NCBI RefSeq assembly: GCF_000003605.2
Contig: NW_003122423.1
Location: forward strand, 28,710-92,709
Direction: 5' to 3'
DNA: 64,000 nucleotides
Source: Saccoglossus kowalevskii
Taxonomy: Eukaryota; Hemichordata; Enteropneusta; Harrimaniidae
In this document: positions 11,164 through 23,700 of the stretch, piece by piece
How the letters are laid out: every line of letters starts with the position of its first letter
How positions within the stretch are numbered: the first letter of the stretch is position 1
The notes under the pieces: model-generated
What the model was told of the DNA's origin: nothing
What the model saw: the letters and a program-made list of their open reading frames with translations, nothing else
Database searches by the model: none
Position numbers and translations under genes: made by a program

Positions 11164-14100
11164 GGAACAGCAACAGGTGCATACTGTCGCTACATCAAAT
11201 TAAACTGAAAAACTGATAAACCATGAATATACAAATTACTATTAGTGCACATAAAAGCGCTAAATACTAGTACATCAAGTTGGTGTCGTTACCTGCGAGG
11301 ATGATTTTACTGCCGAAAAATGGAAACATTCTTGGCTGGCCGGCAAACAGACTTCCAGCAGAGAAGAAATCCAACATCGCGGCATGAGAAGATATGAGTC
11401 TGACAATTTTTATAACGTACTTACATACTGCGCACACTTTAAACGAACAAAAGGGAAAGACTTCTTGCTAATAGTGGCTCTGAAGCAACATTATACTATT
11501 GTCATCGGCGTAGTAAATTTCCGTGTACAAATGATGTGTCTCTGTTCCTGTCTAACGCAATATGAAGGGGGCCTGTGGTTACGAACAAAAAGGGGAAAAC
11601 TCCGACAAAAGCGATTTTTATAATGAGGCACGGTCGTACTACTCGTAGTGGATACTGTGAAAAGCCCGGCTTCGTCTTTCACGATCTTCGTTTTCATCGA
11701 CCAGTAATCGGTGCACACTAGTGGGCTTCATAACCAATCCTAACACTTTTATACCAGATATTTTTTCCAAGTTGTTTTTCCTTCGGGGTAGATTCTTAAA
11801 CCGACCGGATTGCGAAAGATTAGGGTCATGATTATTTGCTTATTATACACTGATTGCACGGCTCAAAACTGCTGCCCAGTTTCATTAGGGGAGGCTATGT
11901 GATTAGGTAGAGAAGACCCGTGCACTAACTTCCCGTAGAAAATCCCCTTGTAGAAAGGAAAAGTTTTAAGGCTACAAATTAATGTGGGGGAAATCCAAAC
12001 TAACAGCGATACGCGCAAAGGATATCCCAAAGCCAGGAAAAGGGGAACAGAGAAATTCGAAATCCGCACTGAGCCTGGGGAGAGTGGTATTTGGAAAGAA
12101 GTTTTGAATTAGTTTATGGATGACACTTACTCGAAGGATTTTAAGTATTATACGAGGCGGCGGGAATATAAAAGACAAGGATTGGTATTTCTGTTATGAG
12201 CCTTTATGCGCTAAATAGACATATTCGCAATAACTGCCTTGCGGCTATGATGCACCCCTCCTAGAAAATCTTGTTTGCGTCAGATGAGGTGGCTCTGAAT
12301 ACCTCATTATCCAGAGTTGAAAACATTTCGACAGGCCTCTCCCTCGGAAGTTATTATACGCCAATTCATTGGGGGCTGAACGTGTCAGCGAGTGACATGC
12401 AAATAGACGACTAACTATAATTTTGTTGCTCGGCAAAGGAAATGAAAAAGTGGACACAGATATGAGCATGTCAGACTCGTGTCAAGATGAGACTAATTTT
12501 CACGTCTCAACAAAGGGTTGGCATATTCTACTTCAATGTCAATATCTATCGTAATTTGAGTAAAAAATACTCTGAACTCACTTATTTTGTTTGTTGTTTA
12601 AATGGTATTTCTATCATTTTAAGGCGACTTCTAAATTGTATATTATAATTGATTAATACCATTATTCGCGGAATACTTCCATGTATTTCCAATTCATTTT
12701 TATCGCAACGTTTTCTTCAATATTTTCTTTTAATAAGGTGACTCAGTTACAATGAGATGGTACTTATTACCAAATGGTAGATAGTACATCGAAAACTGAC
12801 CCCGTACAGCGCAACTGGATAGCTTTTCGGAAGCTTGCAAAAGGTGTCGAGTTTCTGTACCGGATTCCAGAGTCTGTGCTCCATAATTAAAGCTATCCAA
12901 CTCCCAGTGTTGTATGTATTCCATCGTCAGCGCAATTGACAATGAAAAGGCTCCCCTTAATAATTAACTGTGTTGACTGAAACCATCTCTAATTTAAGCT
13001 TACCCCTTGTGTCTTCCCATTCAATTTATGTCTATGGTACACATACCTAAAGTATGCCCCAGACTCGTATTTCGAGAATAAAAATCACAGGTTGTACCCG
13101 CCTTTCCAAAGTTGTTTGCACCAACCTGCCACCTATTCGTATGCGTGTTTCCTTCCGCCCATCCCAAGTAATATCGTCAACCGATGCCGAAATGCGTGTG
13201 TGATTTCAGACAACGTGTTCACTGTGTGTACACATCGATGTGTCACCACGTATGGTAAATTCAGAATTTTGTCAAAAGATAAGGCACATTAGACAATTGT
13301 CGCTTCGTCCCGAACAATCAGATAGTACATGGTACGAGTACATATTTACGAAAGGGGAGAATTCTCGGATACAGTGGTATTTATTTGCATTGTGTAACGA
13401 CTGTGTACTCAAGCATCTTTTGTGAAGAATTATGATAGCCAATGAATTTTGTCACTATACTGAAATGTCCGTTTGCAATTTAATCGACTAAAAGAGACCA
13501 AACAGTGGTGAACGCGTCAGGCGATTCATTTCGTAGAATATAATTTTGATCAAATTTTTACATAAATAACAAATTTTACAGCCCGCCAAATTCAATAACT
13601 GTATGGACGCACATAACAGAATGGGTATAAAGTAATGGCAATTGACAACCTTCAGTAAAAACATTAATCGCTCTGTCGCCCCATCCACGACAACCGCGCA
13701 GAATTCTCTTGCCCTCTAGCCAGGATTTCCCTATCAATTAATTTTTTAAAATTAACGATCAAATGAAGTAATAAAATAAATAGGAAGTCTTTCGCTTCAG
13801 AGCAAAAAACATAGCCTGGAACCGAATCATATGAAATATGAAATAATTATTATAAGATGGTGATATTGTTGAGATAATGACATGTCCTCAATATATTGTC
13901 TCATTGTTGTGTATAATATTTCCCTGTGTATTTGTACTGTATATGTCAATCATCGGTTTATTTATAAAGATGTGATATGTATAGCTACAACCCTCAAATG
14001 TACGCCGATGGAATTAAAAGGACGTCGAGGGGGGGTGTTTAACTGGTTCATAGCGGTGTTCTTTGGCAGTTAATATAGCGAAGAAAGTCGAAACTAAAAG

Positions 14101-16806
14101 AAGAACTATTATAAAATATGTTGTTTATTATGATCGCCATTTTCAAGAAAGACAGAAAAATCTGCTTGGGACATTCAAATGACAAAATAAACAGTTTCAT
14201 TTGTTCGGGATTATATCCGCCATCTGTGTTCAAAATGGCGTTTTTCGGAGGGTATGATTTAGTAAAGAATCGCAGTGTTGGCGGTGGAGATATTTAAAGT
14301 TTAAATGACACTTTAGTATCGCCATATTTTGATATCATTATTCACAATACGTTTGGTGACATGCTTATGTCGCTAACACGGGATTGTGTTGAGCCAGCCC
14401 GGCGCGACGCGGTTCGCAGTGGCTCCCGTACATCGAAGTGACGATCCGCACATAATAGAGAGGTTTCCCACAACGAAGTCAGTGTGTGATTAGGGACAAA
14501 TATATCATTTTACAATCTACTTTATGATATATCAATTTCTTTAACTGGTTCATAATTTAAGTATTCGAAAGGCCACAGACGTGAACATACCAGTCCATGT
14601 CGGACGCCATTTTCAATTGTCGTCTTATCAAGAGTGAGAGCCACGCAACCTGGTCACAACTGGGTAAAGCATTTTTGGTTGTGCGTGAATCGGCGACCGA
14701 CTGTAAATTGACGTCCCGCCAAGTGTTAATATACCGCACAAATGGTGGGTTGACTGGCACGCTGGCGATAATAGCCGGATTTTAACGAGACGGTGACGCG
14801 GTGGTAATTAGAAATAATACGGAGCACTCCGATAGCGTGTCAGACAAGCACGGTACGTGAAAGAAAATAAGGATTTAAATTAGTTTGGAATAGTGATTTT
14901 TTACGATGTTCAGAAAATATAGAAAAACTTGAAGATAAGTAGAGCTGCTTGACAGTGTGTTGAAAGCAAGAACCACGAAACGCTTGTTGAGGTCAGATGC
15001 CGCCTGCCGTATGGGCAGTATACGACCATGTTTAATAATACAAAATGGCATTATTATGAGATGTGTATGCAGTGGATTGGATTAATAAACTCTATAGTAA
15101 AGCGGTTTAGTATTTATACGAATTTCAATCAACGTTCTTACTGTCTTTGTTAGCGCTAGTTCTCGTTGATCGCACGGTCTGCCGTAAGCAGCTACGGGGT
15201 ATGCATGTACACTGCGTGAGACGGGCAGCTTTACACCGTCACCGCGCACAGAGTTTACGAACACTGGGGGACATGGTGTTGCCATATAGCTAACGAAAAC
15301 AAGCTACAATTATTATTGAAGTATTGAACTGCCACTCCACTTCGAATTGTTACAACTATTATATTAGAAATTATTGACATTTTCATCATCGACATTTTAA
15401 ACAGCAGTCATCACTGTTTGGATCGATAGCAGCGTAGGAAATACGCACACAGACGGTCAGTCAGTCGTGCCAAACAAAGACAATCGTATACTCTCCATGT
15501 TGAATTATTTCTTGCATTGACCACGGCAAATACATTAAAATCATATGGTGTGTACATTTAAAATAAATACCGTATCACTGTGGTTCATCAAATAACAGAC
15601 ACTGATTATAAATTACATCGTATAGTAATACATCAAATATACAACCGGTTACGTGTTAGTTCATGTTTTATATCGCCCGGCCTTCTGCATTCACAAAACA
15701 CAGCAAAGGGACCTAAACGCAAATTGAATCCGCCTGCCACGAAATATCCTCATTTTAATAGAGAAAAAAAGCTTTTAATTTCGTATTAGAAGACATGAGA
15801 AAGGCATCACTCTTGGGGGATTAGATTGGCTGAGAAATTCATCTACACTAGACCTGAAGCCTATGATTTGGGAAAGCCCCCGAGTACCAAACGCATTATG
15901 TTACTACGAATAGAAACAGAACACAGCGATCCTTGCAATTTAGAAAACCATATTCAAGTTTTAGGGAATGTTTGGAAATACGATTGAAGGAAAAATGTCG
16001 AATGATAGCTCTAACTTGAATGACGGATGGTGCAAGCTCGGCAGTACTGTAAGCAACATTAATTCACCAAGACCCCCATCAACAAGGAAGTTACGGTGCT
16101 TGTACACATGCATGGCTCTCTCAAAGTCGCTGGCTAAATATTTGCTAGCATTAGAAGCGTTTTCAGAGTCCACAAATTTGATCATTAAATATATGAGTAA
16201 AATTGAGACATTGTGCTAATACTCTAGTCCGCCTCGGGGACCTTCGAAACGGTATTAAAACTAGTCGATATAACAGTAAGAGGGGTAAGATTGCACTGGG
16301 CAACCGAAAAAAGAAGGTAATGGTGTTTTACTTGCCGTTGGCTGAGTCAGTCGAAAATTCCATCATCTTCTCGTATAATATAAGTGTCCACAACCTTCAA
16401 AAGAATCGCGTGTCTGTAAGTCGAGAATACGAAATTCATGTGGACAAACTGGTTGAAAATACGTAGCGGTAATGATCGGGTGATTTTCAACAAAAAACAA
16501 AACAAAACAATAAAATTAATCTTAGTTTCTACCAGTTTTAGCGTGAGGCGAACTAAGTAAGCGTCTGCCTGCCTGACTGGTGTGTAGTGTAGGGGAATGA
16601 GAGTGATGCGAACAACTTGCAAGATATGGACACACGTGCACTTGCTATATACAAGTAAACAAAAATAACAATCGTGTCCGAAATTATCTATTAATGGCCG
16701 TTTTTAAACAAAATGCCCATGACGAGTTTCCATAAAAAATACACGAAAATACATATAAAACAGATTATAAGTAGATTATCAGGCATGTGAACAATATTTC
16801 CGTCAA

Positions 16807-16836
16807 TATCGATAGTCAATATATCGATAGTCAAAT
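16807..16836. repeat. 15-bp direct duplication containing TATCGATA
   Basis: TATCGATAGTCAA occurs at 16807 and again at 16822. TATCGATA is the DRE/BEAF core-promoter and insulator motif of Drosophila; there is no evidence that it has that role here. Confidence 0.6.
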
Positions 16837-19800
16837 GTTGACCTATGTATCTCACTACTTAATCACACTGTCTATGGGTTGGAAAGTGTCGATGTAGTTA
16901 TGTTTAAGCTGATGTAGTCATGGCATTCATGCACTTCAATGCATTCAACGATAGTGTATTTTTGTAAAGGATCAAGCAAATTCTGACCGAAAATTTGAGC
17001 TAGTATAGCTGTGGGCAAGAAGCATTAGTTGGTTATATCTTATTGAGAGCGGACCATAACATGACTTCACCTTTCGATTTTCATTTCAAGCAAGTGCATG
17101 CATGAGTTTCATTTCTAAAATCTGCCCAAAATATAGATGTGTTTGTAGTCATTCTCGTGTAACAGTCTCCCTATCTCAATGTGTTGAAAAGCGGAATTGC
17201 TTTCGGCGAGTACACGAGAGCCCATAACGTGACTACCATGAGAAAACGCACCGTCCCAAACAGTGTACTACGAGCTTCCGGCGTATCTCGACACAGCGTG
17301 CGTTCCTGTACTACCAACCACATAACGGAGTGAAATACACAGCCGAAGTGTGGTCAAGACAACAGATAAGGAAGCAATTCACGTGATAGTTTACACCAAA
17401 TAGAAGTGATATCAACAAAATTAAAACAAGAGCGGTAAAATACCTTTATGTGGCATACTATATATATCCACTTTTATAAGTCCGGGGTCTCCTTTTTCGA
17501 AAAAAGGTTCAGTCTATCGCAAAACAGTCGTGTTGTTGTTGATGGTTGAATTTGCTCCAAAACTGTATATTATGCCGGTAGGTCTTCTCTTTCGCCTTAC
17601 GCTAGGAATCCCGACGCCGTTGGCCTGTAAATAATCAGCAAATTTCGGTGGGTTAGAGCCTGCTGGAAGAGACGTGGTTCCACGCTGCTCGGCGTTCTAT
17701 AGCACCACTGCACTCTGTACACAACTATAGTTCATTGAGCATTCAGGGGACTCCATGATAGTATACCTCTCTTAGCCTGACCTTTGTATTGCTGACATTA
17801 GTCCCTCCCTCTTCAAATCAACGCCTCCTCGGGCACCGATCACCTTCAGTGGGGGGAGTGGACGTTTCCGAGTGGTATGTCGTTCAATTATGACGACCAA
17901 TCACCGACTCCCTAGGGGCCACCGTACCAACATTACGAATAAAATAGACCCCACGAATCACAACACATCGACAAGAGTCAAAATTACAGCAAATCTCGTT
18001 GCTGTGTCTGTATATCCCTGGTCACAGCTGATCGATTACCGACCCTCTATGGTAGACCATTCATCGCAGGCACGCCCTTTACGCTACTGATGAATTCAGC
18101 CAACATGGAACAACAATTGCTGGCTTTTTCGCCGGGAATACCAGCAAATGCGAAACTTTAAACGTAACCTGGATATTGGGATGTACCCCTTCAAAAAGCA
18201 AAGCGTTGGTTTCGGCCTATAGGCGTCGCTCTCTGTCAGAAAAAAAAACTCTCAATGCATCTCTATTGTATGAAAATCGAATACATTAGCATTGATCTAA
18301 AAGACTAGTCAACTAATAAGGCCTATTCTGTCTCTCTGTCTCATCGTATTGGGGTTTGCAAACACTGAAAAGATCAATGTTTTTCTATTGTTTTTCGCAC
18401 ATTTCAACCGCGTTGTCTGTTTACAAAGAGCTCTCAGCTCTTTCTCTGTAACTTGTTCTTTCAATCGAAGACAAACTGTGATACACAAAAACTAGCGGAA
18501 CAGTGTAGTTTCCTTGGATAAATACAATACATGTTTGGGTGTTGATTAAAACAAGTTATCCAAAACCATTCCGATTTTTTAGAAGTCCTGGCATACGCCA
18601 CTTCGTGCAAGTTTAACAGCGTTTCAAAATGGTGTCGCAACGTTTACATTCTCTGTGCACGCTGGATTGGTCAGTTTTAGTAAACAACTCGCATATTCAC
18701 AGTGTTTAATCGGACAGTGCACTCATGCTCACATTGCCGGCAACAGCAATAGATCTGAAAGAGCTGAGTTTATGTTCTAGAATAAAGGTTGGAGTACAGT
18801 GTAAGTAAATAGTGGTGTATACAGATATTTTATTATAATTGTGTTGTTTTCAACATTAATTCGGCGTTAACAATGGTGATAACAGGCTAAATCATAAGAT
18901 AAACAATTCAATAGCGCTTAATTTCTACAGCTATTAGTGTTTGACACATACTTGACAAGTAGTCGTCTCAATCAATGTTGATTTTAATTTACGACACTTT
19001 AAAACACAATCGATCACTCGGGTTTTGTTTGGCTTCATGATCACTGTCCATCTGACTTCATGTACCTATCGCAAATCTCCATATAGAGGAGGGATTCAAA
19101 CCTTTATGTTCTTTTCGATTTGACGGAGAATACTAGTTTATTCGCCGTCCCCTATCGACTTTGTATTAAAGAAACAAATTTGTTTACATACATACTAACA
19201 ACACGTATTATTAATACAAAACGCGTTAGAAATGCAATTAATTGCCGGCTACTGAATTTGCTTTGCCGATCAAACTGAGCTACGATAGTACGTGGGTTGG
19301 TCGTAGGCTGTTGGTTTACTATAATTATACCACGTGACGTACCAGCAAATTTCAGTGTTTGCTATTGGACGAATGAAATAATTAATAGTGTCAGTAATTA
19401 AGAGCGCCAGCAATCAAGCCCGTAAAATAACTGAAACATGTAATGGGGCTGTTACGTGAGCTCGGGTAACAGAGGTCAAAGTGGATGACAGGCCAAATGT
19501 GCTTAAATGGCCGGTGATCCACATACAGCTAATTTTAACTGTTTGCGAACAATCAATATCGAAATAATCAGGAAAATGACTGCTATGAAAAAGGATCGAT
19601 GAGTGATCACAATCAAACACCTTAAATCCGAGTCGTTGGCCAGCCACCGTGACTGGTGGCTACAGAGGGAAGTCGACTCACAGCGAACTACATATACTAA
19701 TCATATAATAAATACAAAAATAGAAACATGTGACACACTTGTATGGCAAGTAAGGTGAGTCATCCCGAGTTGTGCCGTGGTTTGTACGTACAGAGCGGGG

Positions 19801-20550
19801 TGAGTGATCTTTAGTTGACTTCACCAACTTGACCTGTATGTGTAGCGCTTACTCGATACTAGCATTGCAACGATTACAAATTCGTTTCAATAACCCCGCT
19901 TGTTGAAGCCATACATACCCGGTTTTCAATTTTTTAAGAAAAATTAGCTTGAAACATATACAGTCCGATTTTCTGGAATGGTCACCGGGGGCGAAGTCGA
20001 CGGTCGGCGATCTATCACTGCCAAACTGTACGCGTTATTGCCACCACACTATATGCATCCCGCCCAGTCAATTGCAAAGGCTGTAATGATTACGTTGTTG
20101 GGGTATAGGTTTACATTCGCTGCTGGTGAGCAGTTGGTACTGGGACCTTTTTTTACCAGTATAGCTAACGGCGTTAAGTAAAGTTAATGAAAGCAACCAA
20201 ATGGTGGGAAAATAACCATTGGATATGTTACTGTGATTAGCCGTCGGATGGCGACCATCAAAACCAAATCTTAACATCACTGTTTAATCATGGGAAAATA
20301 GCCAGCCTTGATGAAAAAGGCGGAGTTTACTTGTGGGATACAATTAGGAAAAGGCGATAACATATTCAGTGACCCCGTGATGGTAGTTTTATTTTTACTG
20401 TGGTCTTGTCGTTATCATCGCTGATGTATTGCCTCTTTGGCGTTATCAAATTAGAACCAACCATCGATGACCACGTGACGCTTTACTCAATTTTGGCAGT
20501 TTTTTTATTCTGTGTGCAATGTTTTGATTATACGCCATGTTTTTGCTGTG

Positions 20551-20726
20551 CCACCTTTGGAGGCATATATACTTGCTTCACCACTGGAGGTTACCCCGTT
20601 CTCTCATCGTCACTTGAGGCTACCCTGTTCTCGCTGCACCACCACTGGAGGCTTCCCCGTTCTTGCCCATAGACAGGTTACCCCCGGCCCACTCTCGCTG
20701 TACTAACCACTGGAGGCTACCCGCAT
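20551..20726. repeat. Degenerate tandem repeat of about 30 bp, about six units
   Basis: Units begin near 20551, 20581, 20610, 20642, 20674 and 20707 around the core CCACTGGAGGCTACCCCGTT. The spacing varies from about 29 to 35 bp. The tract is clearly richer in C and G than its flanks. Frames run through it, but the spacing is not a fixed multiple of three, so it looks like an old minisatellite rather than a coding repeat. Confidence 0.7.
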
Positions 20727-23700
20727 CAGACAACGTATTAATCATTAATGCCACACTTTATCTCGTTGTTTTTTATGCAATAAAGGCCATGATCGAAAGT
20801 ACGAAATCTGTAAGTTGTTCTTTGGGATGAATCGGTGAGAGTGGGATACTGATCAAATGCCACTATTGGATGCTTTTTGACCGACAGTATTTGTGAATGG
20901 AAGTAATCCCATTGAGTTTGGGAAATCGCTACCAAAAATGCTCAGCCAGTCGTCAACAGTAACTTTGATTGTATAGATAAGGCTCATTTGGTAAATGAGT
21001 CGCCTTAGGCCAGGCTAATCTCAACACAAGCAAAAAATGCAATTTCTCCCTTGCAATGGGGGTCGCTATATAGGGCGAATGAGAATACCCAATTTTGGCA
21101 TATCTTTGTGTGTCGGACAGCATGTCAGTTACACTGAAGAGACAAGGGAAAGAAATGGATCTAAGCGAGAAATCGTATTTCTCAATAGAATAGGCAACAA
21201 CAAACGTGTCCATTCTGTCTGACTCAAGAAGTCTAAAAAAATCAATATGAACGACAACAACAGGAGATAGGTGATTTGACACCAAATTTAGATCATTTTC
21301 ACTTGGATGCAGTGCGTGTAAGGGCAAAATAAACAAGCGATTGCTTGTTGTTATAGCTACGGCATTACTGGCAAAACTTTAAAGAAAATGAAACACAATC
21401 TAATCACAGGATGGAGAATAACCTGCAACTTAAAGTCATAAATGTGGAAGCAATCGTGTTTGTTTGCTTATTACACGTTACGGGTTTAAGTTCCCTTATT
21501 TAGCTCGATTAAAGATCACGGTGTTTGTGGAAGAATCACTAATACCCCCTTCACGTTGAATACTCTCGCCTTATTAGTCGCCTCCTTGAGTAATTAACTT
21601 TTATTTCTTATTATAGGGAACGTTTTCCATGAAACGAAAATCTTTAAGACACTGGGAAATTAGCAAGACTCTTCTCACGCAAGTTGTAAGTCAATGGGTC
21701 ACTGCGCACGTGCGTAACAATGAACATATGTTATGTTATGTACATCTCCGTACAACCACAGAGCTAGAAAGGACACATCTGCTGAGATTAGCCAATCGCA
21801 ATATCATGTATTTTTGCCAGACGATTGAATCTGCCATTTCTCGAGTTCTGCTTCGTTTGCTGCAACGAAATGGCGGGAAACGTGTTACGATCCAAACACA
21901 ATTCGCGCCGTTGTCTCGGATCACAAGAACACATGTAAAACAATGTTCATTCTCGCCATCAAATGTCTGTCTGATTTCCTATCTAGGGGGAATATTGATA
22001 TACGCTGTGGACACAGTAAGATTCATTCCAAGAAACAAAACAGTGTCACTCTAATGACATAAATAGGTTGGCCAATCAGCGAAAGAATTTAATGTATTCA
22101 AGAAAACCATCATTACCGACCGTATGCCATCTCAAGATTAATAACGTTCAAGTTAGCCTCTCATTGGCAAGAAGACGTTTGTCGTCACTACTCTACCCGG
22201 GAGAAATGCTGTTCTTTTCAAAGATAATCTCAAGAAAGCGGATTTCTCGGAAATTCGCATCATTCCTACGGGAAAACAAGTAATAAAGGCACAAATCGAG
22301 GAGCAATTTGTAGGGTAATTCAAGTTAGATGGTTGAGAATGGAGAAGGATAATTATATGAAGTGCATCATTCAACAGCAGCAACAGTCGAATATAAAGAG
22401 GTGAAATCGATAGGACTGGAATTTGGGAATTTAAAAAAGTTAACATTTTCCAGTAGTTTTACTTAAGTGCCTAAACAGTGGAAATAAGAATAGGGGTTCT
22501 TTTGTCAAACTCAAATCACCAAAGAATGTTGATGACAATATGATGCTTTCAGAACTGCTGCTATGAATATGGACAAAATCATATAACGGCTGTAATTCTT
22601 TCGAAAAGTCTATGGACTTGTCGGCTTCTTGAAATTGCCCGTGTTATAGTAGTTTTGTATGAGTTTTCGTAAGTTGTTTTCGAAAGAATGTCCAACGATA
22701 AAACATCCCAACATTCCTTCGCCTTGCAGTTGCTATGAGAGAACAAAGGAATGAAAGACAGACTTAATGAGAATAAAATTGGAGATTTCTATTCATCGTG
22801 AAGGGAGCGAAAAACAATTTGTTTTGTGACGGAGTACCCTGGCGGTGATTTAGCTTGACGGGGATCGTATTACGGTACGCAGACAGTGCCTTTTGAAAAT
22901 AAGCCTAAGGAAAATACGCGAAAGTCGCCAGTTAGACAGACTCTAAATACAAGCAGTCGCCGTGCTCTTAACTAAAATGTGTCCCCGTTTTAACGATTGT
23001 TGCCTTTTGCCTGTTTTCGCGTAATTAAATATAAACAAACCTCCGTTAGACAGAGAGAGTAACATTGTTATAAAAATTTACTTTGCTTTTTACTTTCTTT
23101 GTGTAAACCATTTTGATGATTTGTTTACTCAGGTTTTGGAGTTAGTCTGCCTCTTTTTAAGTGGGATAACACTCTCGATAAATACCACCTCTTCTTTTTT
23201 GCTTAGAATCCGAGTCAGCGTTGTGCTTTCTATTCCTGTAAATAATCAGGCTAACTCGGAACACTTATCATTTGAAGCGTTTTGAAATCGTGCATGTGGG
23301 TTTTGAGAGAGGGGTTCGCTTCAGATTAGCCTTGTATGTAAAATATTTGGAATGCTTAGATATGTTATATTTATAATAGCACAGAGTATGTCTAATATTC
23401 TATAAGGCTACATATTTTCGTTTCAAATTATTTAAATAGGTAGCCCTCCCTTACAAAAGAAGTATAAAATAATTGTGAAAATATTTAATTGTTTTTCAAA
23501 CTTTTCTTGTCAAAGTTAAGTCAAAATGGAGCTCATACTAGTATATTGTTGATAACATGCTACTTATTGTATCGGACGCCGCGACTCTAGAAACATGGTT
23601 CTCGAAACCCAGCCATACACAGCCGAACTCATTGGCCACAATATTATTATAAAGTAGATTACGTATTTGCGTGGCATATGGGAAATCTCCAGCACGAGTC

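Larger units (their letters stand above)
9717..20550. other. Non-coding region with no recognisable gene
   Basis: The stretch has frames of at most about 95 codons, none recognisable. It contains a (GA)n run, a C12 run and a 15-bp duplicated TATCGATA motif. There are G+C/CpG-richer patches at about 14395-14470, 17210-17340 and 17780-18090 that could be regulatory or short exons, but I cannot assign them. Confidence 0.5.

Noticed and set aside
12167-12174. TATAAAAG here and at 33784-33791 as core promoters
   Set aside because: About five or six matches are expected by chance on two strands, and no transcript or exon is visible downstream.
20953-22054. Frames of 127 and 141 codons as genes
   Set aside because: Their length is near the chance maximum for this composition, and neither shows recognisable domains, signal peptide pattern or splice context.
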